Positions 1-7,824 of a stretch of 64,000 nt of DNA are shown here, in pieces (position 1 is the stretch's first letter; every line of letters starts with the position of its first letter). This stretch comes from Chengkuizengella axinellae (lineage in GTDB: Bacteria > Bacillota > Bacilli > Paenibacillales > KCTC-33759). The stretch lies in the NCBI RefSeq assembly GCF_030730905.1, contig NZ_JAVAMP010000010.1, forward strand, positions 1 to 64,000, in the 5' to 3' direction. The notes beneath the pieces are model-generated. The model ran no database searches. It saw only the letters and a program-made list of their open reading frames with translations, and was not told where the DNA came from. Position numbers and translations under genes: made by a program.

Positions 1-37
1 TAATACCTGTATATGTATATGTTTGATTTGACTTATT

Positions 38-128
38 GGAGAGATACCCAAGTGGCTATAAGGGGCTCCTCTGCTAAGGGAGTAGTCGTGTAATGCGTGC
101 GTGGGTTCGAATCCCACTCTCTCCGCCA
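38..128 (+). tRNA. tRNA-Ser (GCT)
   Basis: A cloverleaf with acceptor stem GGAGAGA/TCTCTCC, discriminator G and encoded CCA. The anticodon loop CTGCTAA gives anticodon GCT, which reads AGC/AGU serine codons. It has the long variable arm expected of a class II tRNA. It is the first of eight tRNA genes on this strand. Confidence 0.95.
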
Positions 129-145
129 GATCAATAATTGGATTT

Positions 146-222
146 GTCGGTGTAGCTCAGCTGGCTAGAGCGTACGGTTCATACCCGTGAGGTCGGGGGT
201 TCGATCCCCTCCACCGACACCA
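146..222 (+). tRNA. tRNA-Met (CAT), elongator type
   Basis: Acceptor stem GTCGGTG/CACCGAC, discriminator A and encoded CCA. The anticodon loop TTCATAC gives CAT. The first base pair is normal and the anticodon stem lacks three consecutive G-C pairs, so this is not initiator tRNA. A tRNA-Ile2 (lysidine) reading is formally possible, but the sequence resembles Bacillus elongator tRNA-Met. Confidence 0.9.
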
Positions 223-231
223 AAAAAATAC

Positions 232-276
232 TTGATTTAATGGACAAGATTGTGATAATATAAAAAAAGTCTTGTC
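232..276 (+). promoter_or_regulatory. candidate internal promoter with a dyad inside the tRNA cluster
   Basis: TTGATT (232-237) lies 17 bases before ATAATA (255-260), a plausible sigma-A promoter ahead of tRNA-Val. A perfect 7-base inverted repeat, GACAAGA (243-249) and TCTTGTC (270-276), straddles the -10. The arms could be an operator or an RNA hairpin. Promoter activity is inferred from sequence only. Confidence 0.45.
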
Positions 277-286
277 TAAGAAATGA

Positions 287-362
287 GGACGCTTAGCTCA
301 GCTGGGAGAGCATCTGCCTTACAAGCAGAGGGTCGGCGGTTCGATCCCGTCAGCGTCCACCA
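287..362 (+). tRNA. tRNA-Val (TAC)
   Basis: Acceptor stem GGACGCT/AGCGTCC, discriminator A and encoded CCA. The anticodon loop CTTACAA gives TAC, reading GUN valine codons. A candidate internal promoter lies just upstream. Confidence 0.95.
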
Positions 363-365
363 CAC

Positions 366-441
<76 letters not shown>

Positions 442-451
442 TGTAATACTA

Positions 452-528
452 GGAGCTGTGGTGTAGAGGCCTAACATGCCTGCCTGTCACGCAGGAGATC
501 GCGGGTTCGAATCCCGTCAGCTCCGCCA
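452..528 (+). tRNA. tRNA-Asp (GTC)
   Basis: Acceptor stem GGAGCTG/CAGCTCC, discriminator G and encoded CCA. The anticodon loop CTGTCAC gives GTC. Its last 18 bases and the next 7 recur 115 bases downstream at 626-650 with one mismatch, outside any tRNA. See the repeat entry. Confidence 0.95.
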
Positions 529-650
529 TTAAAGAAACACATAAGGGGTGATGAACCCAGCAGGGTTCGTTGAAGCATAAGCTTCGTAAGGAAATACTTC
601 GCAGTCTCGTAACAAAGTGAAGAGTATCCCGTCAGCTCCGCCACTAAAGA
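511..650 (+). repeat. duplicated tRNA-Asp 3' end flanking a short element
   Basis: The 25 bases at 511-535 (end of tRNA-Asp plus 7 bases) are repeated at 626-650 with a single mismatch (T529 versus C644), a period of 115 bases. The intervening 90 bases contain hairpins AACCCAGCAGGGTT and GAAGC-ATAA-GCTTC and no gene. The layout resembles attachment-site copies left when an element inserts at a tRNA 3' end, but the insert is too short to encode a recombinase. A second example follows ssrA in this window. Confidence 0.75.
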
Positions 651-682
651 TAATTTAAACCTCACTTTAAGGGGTAAAGTTT

Positions 683-758
<76 letters not shown>

Positions 759-779
759 TTTGCAAATTGAATATTTTGT

Positions 780-864
780 GGAGGATTAGCGAAGTGGCCA
801 AACGCAGCAGACTGTAAATCTGTTCCCATCGGGTTCGGTGGTTCGAATCCATCATCCTCCACCA
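780..864 (+). tRNA. tRNA-Tyr (GTA)
   Basis: Acceptor stem GGAGGAT/ATCCTCC, discriminator A and encoded CCA. The anticodon loop CTGTAAA gives GTA. The long variable arm is the usual class II form of bacterial tRNA-Tyr. Confidence 0.95.
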
Positions 865-869
865 TTTGC

Positions 870-945
870 GAGCCATTAGCTCAGTCGGTAGAGCACCTGA
901 CTTTTAATCAGGGTGTCGAAGGTTCGAATCCTTCATGGCTCACCA
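870..945 (+). tRNA. tRNA-Lys (TTT)
   Basis: Acceptor stem GAGCCAT/ATGGCTC, discriminator A and encoded CCA. The anticodon loop CTTTTAA gives TTT. It is the last gene of the first cluster and is followed by a terminator. Confidence 0.95.
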
Positions 946-960
946 TTTAATTAATAAATC

Positions 961-985
961 AACTTCCTATAAGGAAGTTTTTTTG
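961..985 (+). terminator. intrinsic terminator of the tRNA cluster
   Basis: AACTTCC-TATA-GGAAGTT forms a 7-bp stem followed directly by a T run. It closes the tRNA transcript. Confidence 0.85.
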
Positions 986-1146
986 TATCTTCAATTAACA
1001 GTACAAACTAACAAATTTCCATATATCATCACATAACTTCATTCTCATAAATGTAGCATGTTGACCAATCCATCGATCATAAATATTAATTATACTCATA
1101 AAAAAGGTATGTTATTGTATTTATTTTAAAGATGGGAGGAATTTAG

Positions 1147-1944
1147 ATGAGTGCTATTATTGGATTAGATTTAGGCAGAAGTTATGTAAAAGCATATACA
1201 GGTTCTAAAATATTTCATTTTCCTTCTATTATTGGAGAATGGCGTGACCGTAGATTATTAACTGATTATGGTGAGAATGCGATAGAATGTTATTTTAATG
1301 ATGAGAAATTTTTTGTTGGTACCTTAGCGCAAAATGAATCAGAATTTTATAGAAGTATGATGACAGATAATAAATCTCATACGGATGCACGTTTGTTGGC
1401 ATTAATATCAATTCACCGTGCAGCATTATCAGATAATATCTTAGTGGTTACAGGTCTGCCTGTTGCACAGCATAACGATACAAATAAAAAGAAATTGCAG
1501 GAGTTATTAGTGGGTTATTGGGAAATTGAAGTAAACGGTATTGAAAGAAATTTTCACATATCTGATGTAAAGGTGGCTGTTGAAGGTGGAGCTGCTTTTT
1601 GGTCATCACCTAAAGACGGTTTAATTAGAGTGGTTGATGGTGGAAGCAAAACGATTAATTATGTAACTATGATCAATAGACGATATGTTGATAGAGAATC
1701 TGGTTCGCTTCCTTTTGGGTTTGGAACCAATAAATCGGGTAATAATAAGGAGTTAGCAAATCGAATTGCTGGTGAAGTAAGTAAAAAGTGGGGAGATCTC
1801 GATGAAGTATGGGTTGTTGGTGGAAAAGCACGTGAATTAACCGCATTACTACAACCTTACTTTCCAAATGCTAAGCCAATGCAAAATCCACTTTATGCGA
1901 ATGCCATTGGTTATTATCGAATTGGCAAAACAGTTGAGTCATGA
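1147..1944 (+). CDS. ParM/Alp-type actin-like protein
   Basis: 265 residues with the actin-fold ATPase layout: phosphate-1 loop GLDLGRSYVKA (residues 6-16), a VTGLP segment (101-105), phosphate-2 loop VVDGGSKT (162-169) and an adenosine-site VVGGKARE segment (223-230). Plasmid relatives polymerise into filaments that push replicons apart, driven by an adaptor bound to a centromere. It is somewhat shorter than typical ParM proteins of about 320 residues. The ATG has a strong GGGAGGAA site. The stop overlaps the start of a small ribbon-helix-helix gene, which is the classic adaptor arrangement. A plasmid origin or a role other than segregation is possible. The fold assignment is firm; the function is inferred. 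Confidence 0.75.
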   Translation: MSAIIGLDLGRSYVKAYTGSKIFHFPSIIGEWRDRRLLTDYGENAIECYFNDEKFFVGTLAQNESEFYRSMMTDNKSHTDARLLALISIHRAALSDNILVVTGLPVAQHNDTNKKKLQELLVGYWEIEVNGIERNFHISDVKVAVEGGAAFWSSPKDGLIRVVDGGSKTINYVTMINRRYVDRESGSLPFGFGTNKSGNNKELANRIAGEVSKKWGDLDEVWVVGGKARELTALLQPYFPNAKPMQNPLYANAIGYYRIGKTVES

Positions 1945-2183
1945 GCTATAAGAGAAGAACGGTGTGTTTTAATCTGGAGAATCGTAGTGAAAATGACTTA
2001 TATGAGTGGTGTATGGCTGAAAGTGATAATTTTAGTAAATTTGTAAGAGATATTTTATCCTTATATAAGGATAACCAAGCGTTAATAGAAACTAAACGAA
2101 ATGATGCTTCAATTATTGATGAATTTATGATAAAGAATAAAATGAATGACGATGATAAGATGTATATGAATGATATTTTATAG
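1941..2183 (+). CDS. small ribbon-helix-helix-like protein, probable ParR-type adaptor
   Basis: 80 residues. The N-terminus fits a ribbon-helix-helix DNA-binding fold: a strand (RRTVCFNLE, residues 5-13), helix A (SENDLYEWCMAE) and helix B (NFSKFVRDILSLYK). An acidic tail follows and ends in DDDKMYMNDIL. In ParMRC systems the adaptor binds centromere repeats with its N-terminus and caps the actin filament with its C-terminus, which suits this layout. The gene overlaps the actin-like gene by four bases (ATGA). No family name is certain, and no obvious parC array was found. Three TCATAAA copies upstream (1045, 1077, 1096) are too weak to call. Confidence 0.6.
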   Translation: MSYKRRTVCFNLENRSENDLYEWCMAESDNFSKFVRDILSLYKDNQALIETKRNDASIIDEFMIKNKMNDDDKMYMNDIL

Positions 2184-2265
2184 CACGATCATTTTGAAAT
2201 GTAAACCAGTAGTTGACACTTAGCTAAAAAATATGATAACATCAATGAGTCAATAATTTAATCAT

Positions 2266-2350
2266 GCGCGTGTGGCGGAATTGGCAGACGCACTAGACTT
2301 AGGATCTAGCGTCTTACGACGTGGGGGTTCGACTCCCTTCACGCGCACCA
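2266..2350 (+). tRNA. tRNA-Leu (TAG)
   Basis: Acceptor stem GCGCGTG/CACGCGC, discriminator A and encoded CCA. The anticodon loop CTTAGGA gives TAG, and a long variable arm is present. It is separated from the first tRNA cluster by the ParM-like pair. Confidence 0.95.
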
Positions 2351-2388
2351 TCTTAAAAAATGATGATAATACAAATACAATTATCCTG

Positions 2389-2413
2389 AAGTCACCTATG
2401 GGTGATTTTTTTA
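2389..2413 (+). terminator. intrinsic terminator after tRNA-Leu
   Basis: TCACC-TAT-GGTGA is followed by T7, closing the tRNA-Leu transcript. Between here and 2660 I see no gene or other clear signal. Confidence 0.8.
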
Positions 2414-2667
2414 TTTTATTACTTCCAATACCATCACAACTCTGCTGAAATAGAGGAAAATAAAATTCTAGTTTTTCACGTAAAACAATTAATAACTTTT
2501 CTGCTCCTCCACCGGTTAATGAATGAACACGGTTTATGAGAAAAAATTCTCAGTCCTCTTAATTATCTTTGAAAAGTTTGATTTTTTCAATTAATTCCTA
2601 TAACCCTGCTACTCTTCCTAAATTTTATACTGGACAAGTTTTTAAATTAATACATAATTAATATGAA

Positions 2668-2710
2668 TGTAATTTATATTACAGATAAATGTAATGATTG
2701 TTTGTTACAT
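2668..2710 (+). promoter_or_regulatory. two TGTAA/TTACA dyads upstream of the reductase operon
   Basis: TGTAAT-N4-ATTACA (2668-2683) is followed by ATGTAA-N10-TTACAT (2689-2710), about 45 bases before the first start codon of the operon. Repeated dyads at this position suggest binding sites for a dimeric regulator. The half-site recalls nitrogen-type TGTNA sites, but the spacing (N6 between TGTAA and TTACA) does not match GlnR/TnrA. The regulator is unknown. Confidence 0.4.
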
Positions 2711-2752
2711 TAAATGAAGAAAATATCCTTTGAGGAAAAGGTGTGAAAATAA

Positions 2753-4177
2753 ATGAAGAAATATGATCTAATTGTAATTGGAGGAGGAGCAGGTGGTTTA
2801 ACTGCTGCTGCTGGTGGAGCTAATTTTGGTGCGAAGGTTGCCTTAATTGATAAAGCATCTTTTGGTGGAGACTGTTTATGGACGGGATGTGTACCCACCA
2901 AATCTTTAATTCAATCCGCTAAAATAGTACAAACGGCGAAAAAAGCATCTCATCTTTTTGATTTGGAAGTAAGAGGTGTACCTAATTTTAAGGCAGCTAG
3001 AGACCGTTTAAATGAGTCCATCGCTACCATTCAAAAACATGATGATGATCAAAGATTTATTGATATGGGAATTGATGTTTATCATGGTTCAGCAACATTT
3101 AAAAATGAAAATGAAATTAAAATTAATGGTGAAACAACCATTAAAGGTAAACGTATTGTTATTGCAACAGGCTCAAGACCTATGATTCCTCCAATTGATG
3201 GTATCAAAGAAACAGGATATCTTACAAATGAAACTGCATTGCAGTTAGACAAACAACCTGAATCTTTATTGGTGGTAGGTGGAGGACCAATTGGTTTAGA
3301 ATTTGCACAATCTTTCACCAGATTTGGAACGAAAGTCACTGTAGTGGAAATGGGGGCTACGATTTTAGGTAAAGAAGATTCCGACCTGGTTCCATACGTA
3401 ATTGATTCTTTAAAAAGTGAAGGTGTGCAATTTATTACAGGTGCTAAAGTAGTGAAAACCGCTTTAACAAGTGCTGTCAAAGAAGTTACAATCGAACAAA
3501 ACGATCAGCAATTTGTGTTAAAATTTGATGAGATTTTATTAGCTTCAGGCAGAGTTCCTAATTCAGATAAGCTTGAGCTTGAAAATACAGACATTAAGAC
3601 AAATCGTGGGTATATTACAGTAAACAAAAAGCTGCAAACAAGCGTTCCTCATATATATGCAATTGGAGATGTAAACGGGTACTATCCTTTTACGCATAAA
3701 GCAGGTTATGAAGGTAAGTTAGTGGTTTCTAATGCCGTATTTGGCTTGAAGAGAAATGCTGATTATACTAATCTGCCATGGGTAACATATACAGATCCAG
3801 AGCTCTTCCACTTAGGATTAACAGAGGAAGAGGCAAGGAAATCTGGTAAAAAAATCAAAGTATATAAAACACCATTAGATGATGTGGATCGTTTTGTTTC
3901 AGATCATGAAACAAAAGGGTTAATTAAAATCATTGCAGATGAAAAAGGAGTTATTTTAGGAGCACATGCTGTAGGTCCTGGTGCAGGAGACTTTATGCAA
4001 GAGGTTGTTTTTGCTAAGCAGTTTGGACATAAAATTGGCTCCATATCCAATGTGATTCATCCTTATCCAACTCATGTTGGTGGTGTTCAAAGAACTGCGG
4101 ATTTATATTGGAGAGAGAAACTGGCTTCAAGTTCTATAATGAATGTATTAAAAAATTATGTGAAATGGTTTAGATAA
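2753..4177 (+). CDS. FAD-dependent pyridine nucleotide-disulfide oxidoreductase, MerA-like core
   Basis: 474 residues, a class I flavoprotein disulfide reductase. It has the FAD-binding GGGAGG motif (residues 10-15), redox-active Cys41 and Cys46 in GGDCLWTGCVPTKS, a central NAD(P)H-binding VVGGGPIGLE motif, a second FAD motif YAIGDV, and a C-terminal dimer domain with a HPYPTH active-site base. It lacks the N-terminal metal-binding domain and the C-terminal vicinal Cys pair of true mercuric reductase, so mercury reduction is unlikely. It starts at ATG after GGAAAAGGTG and begins a run of seven same-strand genes ending with a YnjF-like enzyme. Proteins of this kind often sit beside TVP38-type genes; the substrate is unknown. 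Confidence 0.85.
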   Translation: MKKYDLIVIGGGAGGLTAAAGGANFGAKVALIDKASFGGDCLWTGCVPTKSLIQSAKIVQTAKKASHLFDLEVRGVPNFKAARDRLNESIATIQKHDDDQRFIDMGIDVYHGSATFKNENEIKINGETTIKGKRIVIATGSRPMIPPIDGIKETGYLTNETALQLDKQPESLLVVGGGPIGLEFAQSFTRFGTKVTVVEMGATILGKEDSDLVPYVIDSLKSEGVQFITGAKVVKTALTSAVKEVTIEQNDQQFVLKFDEILLASGRVPNSDKLELENTDIKTNRGYITVNKKLQTSVPHIYAIGDVNGYYPFTHKAGYEGKLVVSNAVFGLKRNADYTNLPWVTYTDPELFHLGLTEEEARKSGKKIKVYKTPLDDVDRFVSDHETKGLIKIIADEKGVILGAHAVGPGAGDFMQEVVFAKQFGHKIGSISNVIHPYPTHVGGVQRTADLYWREKLASSSIMNVLKNYVKWFR

Positions 4178-4192
4178 ATGGAGGGGCTATAG

Positions 4193-4849
4193 ATGAATAG
4201 GTCTATCAAAAAATTATTATTGTTTGCACTTCTTGTTGCTGTAGGAATTACAATATTATTTGTGTTTGATCTTCGACGATTTACACCCGAAAATATTAGA
4301 GATTTCATTTTATCATTTGGTGTATGGGCTCCTATATTATATATTTTTCTATACACAGTACGACCACTCATTTTTTTCCCAGCTATCGTATTAACCTTAT
4401 CCGGAGGTTATACTTTCGGTCCATGGTGGGGAACTCTATACGATTTAATAGGAGCAACAATGGGAGCATGTTTGGCGTTTATTATCGCTAGAACCTTGGG
4501 GAGAGAAACTATAGAGCGTTGGTTAGGTGATAAAATAAAAAAAATGGATGATATTTCAGAGGAAAAAGGGTTCAAAACCATTTTATTTATTCGCTTAGTT
4601 CCACTAATTCCTTTTGATGTGATTAATTATGGAGCAGGTTTATCTAAGGTGAAACTGAAAGACTATGCACTAGCTACTTTGATTGGTATCCTGCCAGGTG
4701 CTTTTGCTTACAATTATCTCGGAGCCTCTTTTCATAATTTTTCAACTGAATTTTATTTTGCCATTGCACTAGTCCTTATATTAATGTTGGTGCCTACCAT
4801 CTATAAATGGTCAAAAAAAAAGAAAAAATTAGCGAATATTAAAGGTTAG
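4193..4849 (+). CDS. TVP38/TMEM64 (DedA-like) membrane protein
   Basis: 218 residues. After an N-terminal membrane segment (residues 6-24) come a hydrophobic stretch with FFPAIVLTLSGGYTFGPWWG and the characteristic FIRLVPLIPFDVINYGAGL motif near residues 135-155, both hallmarks of the VTT/SNARE-associated family, followed by a closing helix and a Lys-rich end. Relatives include E. coli YdjX and YdjZ. VTT-domain proteins have been linked to lipid scrambling and membrane homeostasis, but the substrate here is not known. The RBS is GGAGGGG, and the gene starts 15 bases after the reductase stop, so cotranscription is likely. Confidence 0.85.
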   Translation: MNRSIKKLLLFALLVAVGITILFVFDLRRFTPENIRDFILSFGVWAPILYIFLYTVRPLIFFPAIVLTLSGGYTFGPWWGTLYDLIGATMGACLAFIIARTLGRETIERWLGDKIKKMDDISEEKGFKTILFIRLVPLIPFDVINYGAGLSKVKLKDYALATLIGILPGAFAYNYLGASFHNFSTEFYFAIALVLILMLVPTIYKWSKKKKKLANIKG

Positions 4850-4866
4850 AATAGGGGATGTAAGCT

Positions 4867-6123
4867 TTGAATAAAAGGGTTATTATTTTATTGCTCCTGA
4901 TCAGTATTTTAATGATTGTTTTATCTGGATGCGGTAATCAAAATCAAACAGAACAAACACAAACCAGTTCGGAAAATTTATTAGAAACTGAAACTGATTG
5001 GGAAACCATTTTGAAAGAGGCTGAAGGGCAGACTGTTAACTTTCATATGTGGGGTGGAGATGAGAGGTACAATCGTTATATTGATGAATTCATAGCACCG
5101 AAATTAAAAGAGTCAACTGGTGTTGTTTTAAATAGAGTAGCTATTCAAGATACAAAAGATGTCATGAATAAATTGAATAATGAGAAGTCTGCAAATAAAA
5201 CAGATGGAACTGTAGATATCATATGGATCAACGGTGAGAATTTCAAACTTGCAAAAGAGAATGAACTGTTATGGGGTTCATTTGCATCACAATTGCCTAA
5301 TGTGAATCAGTATGTAGATATTAATGCACCTGACATACAATTTGATTTTGGGCAAAATACAGAAGGGTATGAAGTTCCTTGGGGAAAAGCTCAGTTTGTT
5401 TTTATTTATGATGAGTCTAATATAACTCACCCTCCTACATCCTTTGAGGAGCTTGGTGAGTGGATGGAAGAAAACCCAGGGAAGTTTACGTATCCTGCGC
5501 CACCTGATTTTACAGGGAGTGCGTTTGTAAGGCAAGCACTATATGAAACTACAGGTGGATATGAACAATACTTGGAACCTGTAAACGATATAGAACAAGA
5601 TTTCACTCCATTATGGAATTATTTAAATGAAATTGAGCCTAATCTATGGCGTAACGGGGAAACTTACCCTGAAAGCTTGGCTAAATTAGATCAGCTGTTT
5701 AGTAGTGGTGAAGTGTGGATGACAATGGCATATGATCCTGGAAAAGCATCCAGCCATATTGAACAAGGGTTGTTTCCAGACACGACTCGTACGTTTGTTT
5801 TAGATGGAGGTACAATATCGAATACACATTATTTATCCATTCCATATAATTCTAACCATCAAGCAGGGGCAATGGTAGCCATTAATTATTTGTTATCACC
5901 TGAGGCTCAGCTAGCAAAAATGGATCCAGAGCATTGGGGAGAAGGGATGGCATTAGATCCTTCTAAATTAGATGATGTTGATCAAAAGAAATTAGAGGAG
6001 CTTGATCTTGGTATAGCAACTTTGCCTGCGGAACAATTGGCTGAATTTAAAGTACCAGAGATTCCAGCAAATTATGTAAAAGTATTAGAGGAAGGTTGGT
6101 TTGAGTATGTTGCAAAAAGGTAA
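4867..6123 (+). CDS. ABC transporter substrate-binding lipoprotein, YnjB-like
   Basis: 418 residues with a TTG start, an N-terminal hydrophobic segment and lipobox LSGC around residues 18-21, so it is probably a diacylglyceryl-anchored binding protein. The mature part has the pattern of type 2 solute-binding proteins (VNFHMWGGDERYNRYID near residue 60, and the SIPYNSNHQAGAMVAINYLLSPEAQ region near residue 330). Length and neighbours fit the COG4134/YnjB group. It lies 17 bases after the TVP38-like gene and overlaps the start of the first permease gene, so it is the binding protein of that importer. The ligand cannot be told from sequence. Confidence 0.8.
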   Translation: MNKRVIILLLLISILMIVLSGCGNQNQTEQTQTSSENLLETETDWETILKEAEGQTVNFHMWGGDERYNRYIDEFIAPKLKESTGVVLNRVAIQDTKDVMNKLNNEKSANKTDGTVDIIWINGENFKLAKENELLWGSFASQLPNVNQYVDINAPDIQFDFGQNTEGYEVPWGKAQFVFIYDESNITHPPTSFEELGEWMEENPGKFTYPAPPDFTGSAFVRQALYETTGGYEQYLEPVNDIEQDFTPLWNYLNEIEPNLWRNGETYPESLAKLDQLFSSGEVWMTMAYDPGKASSHIEQGLFPDTTRTFVLDGGTISNTHYLSIPYNSNHQAGAMVAINYLLSPEAQLAKMDPEHWGEGMALDPSKLDDVDQKKLEELDLGIATLPAEQLAEFKVPEIPANYVKVLEEGWFEYVAKR

Positions 6124-7000
6124 TCCATATCTTTATGTATTACCTGCAGTACTTTTTATCTTAATATTTTTTTTCGGTGGGTTGTTTCAGGGTTTGCTAC
6201 AAAGCTTTGGTATCACACCATATAATAAAGACTTGGTTTTTACTACCTTAGCTTATCAGGAGCTGCTTCAATCAGCAGACTTTTGGCAATCTCTCTTACT
6301 CACCTTTAGAGTATCATTTTTATCTACTATGTTATCTGGACTTCTTGGAATACTTTTTGCATTTATTTTATTTATAATGGCATTAAAGGGATATGATTCT
6401 AATACAGCTTCATTATTTTATCGTATTTTTCAGTATCCTTTAGTTATTCCTCATTTAGCTGCTGGGTATTTATTTTTACTGCTGCTGATGCAGAGTGGCT
6501 GGATTTCTAGAATTGGTTATCACTTTGGTTGGGTTGAAGAAATTCACCATTTTCCTATTCTTGTGAACGATACTTTTGGGTGGGGTATGATTTTAACTTA
6601 CACATGGAAAGAAGCACCATTTATTACCTTGATGATCTATCCAGTTTTATTTAGAATTCATAAATCATGGTATGAAGTTGCAAGGTTGTATGGATCCAAT
6701 ACGAGAAAATTTATAAGCAATATTGCAGTACCACTTATTTTACCTGCTTGGTTGTCGTCTTTATTTATCGTATTTGCGTTCACCTTCTCCGCTTTTGAAA
6801 TTCCATATTTGTTGGGTGTGACCTATCCTAGGCTGCTGCCCGTTTACTCATTTGAGTTATTTACACATGGAGGATGGATGGAACGTTCACAATCACTGGC
6901 ATTAAATATTATATTGGCCTTCATTACAGCGATATTAGGCGGTTTATCTTATAAAATAAGCAAGAGATGGTTATTGAATGAAAGGAGGGGGTGGGAATAA
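6101..7000 (+). CDS. ABC transporter permease, N-terminal half of a YnjC-type unit
   Basis: 299 residues with about six membrane helices and the permease EAA-type loop (YEVARLYGSNTRKFISNIAVPL, centred near residue 205) that docks on the ATPase. The start is either TTG 6101 or ATG 6107; both overlap the binding-protein gene, and GAGGAAGG upstream serves either. In E. coli the corresponding YnjC is, from memory, a single double-length permease. Here the two halves are separate genes with an overlap. Confidence 0.8.
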   Translation: MSMLQKGNPYLYVLPAVLFILIFFFGGLFQGLLQSFGITPYNKDLVFTTLAYQELLQSADFWQSLLLTFRVSFLSTMLSGLLGILFAFILFIMALKGYDSNTASLFYRIFQYPLVIPHLAAGYLFLLLLMQSGWISRIGYHFGWVEEIHHFPILVNDTFGWGMILTYTWKEAPFITLMIYPVLFRIHKSWYEVARLYGSNTRKFISNIAVPLILPAWLSSLFIVFAFTFSAFEIPYLLGVTYPRLLPVYSFELFTHGGWMERSQSLALNIILAFITAILGGLSYKISKRWLLNERRGWE

Positions 7001-7800
7001 GGCTAAAAAATATATGGACTCTATTTATCATCTTTTTTTTAATCTTGTTTTCATTCCCATTATTTGCGCTTATATTTACTAGTTTTGCTAAAGGCTGGAG
7101 ATGGCCGATGCTTTTGCCAAGCGATTTTAGCTTGAGGGCCTGGGAGTATGTTTTTTCTCCTTCTGCAGGAACATGGGGAGCGATTGGAAGCAGTTTATGT
7201 ATTGCTTGTATAGTAACACTAGTAAACATCTTAATCTGTTTACCAGCAGCAAATGTAATTGCACGAGTGAATTTTAAAGGAAAGATATGGGTAGAAGGCA
7301 TTTTATACTCTCCTTTAATTATCCCGCCATTCATTACAGTGATGGGTATTCATATTACATTTATTCATTTAGGTTTAACTGAAACGATTTTGGGTGTTAT
7401 TTTAGCTCATATTGCACCTACCTTACCTTATATGTTAAGGGCGCTCGTGATTAGTTATCAGACTTTGGGATTTAGCTGGGAGGAACAGGCTAAGATGCTT
7501 GGAGCGGGAACTCTAAATCGACTTCGATTTGTTTTGCTTCCACACCTTCTTCCAGGTATAGTTGCAGGTTCGAGTTTAACTCTGTTAGTTTCTTTAAGCC
7601 AATATTTAATAACGTTTCTAATTGGAGGAGGGCAGGTTGTTACACTGCCAATTATTTTATTTCCATTTATCAGCGGTGGGGATATAGCTATAGGTTCTGC
7701 GTATACGATTTTATTTGCTGGAATTGCATTGTTCTCTCTTTGGTTGATGAATAGTTTATTAAAAAGATATTATAAAACGCGTATCTTATTCATTAGATAG
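6991..7800 (+). CDS. ABC transporter permease, second subunit
   Basis: 269 residues, GTG start directly after AAAGGAGGGG and overlapping the first permease gene by 10 bases, which suggests translational coupling. It has six predicted membrane helices and an EAA-type loop (WEEQAKMLGAGTLNRLRFVLLPHL) around residue 170. It pairs with the upstream permease in the membrane channel of the importer. Confidence 0.8.
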   Translation: MGIRLKNIWTLFIIFFLILFSFPLFALIFTSFAKGWRWPMLLPSDFSLRAWEYVFSPSAGTWGAIGSSLCIACIVTLVNILICLPAANVIARVNFKGKIWVEGILYSPLIIPPFITVMGIHITFIHLGLTETILGVILAHIAPTLPYMLRALVISYQTLGFSWEEQAKMLGAGTLNRLRFVLLPHLLPGIVAGSSLTLLVSLSQYLITFLIGGGQVVTLPIILFPFISGGDIAIGSAYTILFAGIALFSLWLMNSLLKRYYKTRILFIR

Positions 7801-7824
7801 TGCAGGTTTTAGGTGGAGGATGTA

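Noticed and set aside
1045-1102. Three TCATAAA copies upstream of the actin-like gene as a parC centromere
   Set aside because: Spacing is irregular (32 and 19 bases) and the motif is common in A/T-rich DNA.
2753-4177. Mercuric reductase (merA)
   Set aside because: It lacks the C-terminal vicinal cysteines and metal-binding domain, and no merR or merT/P is nearby.
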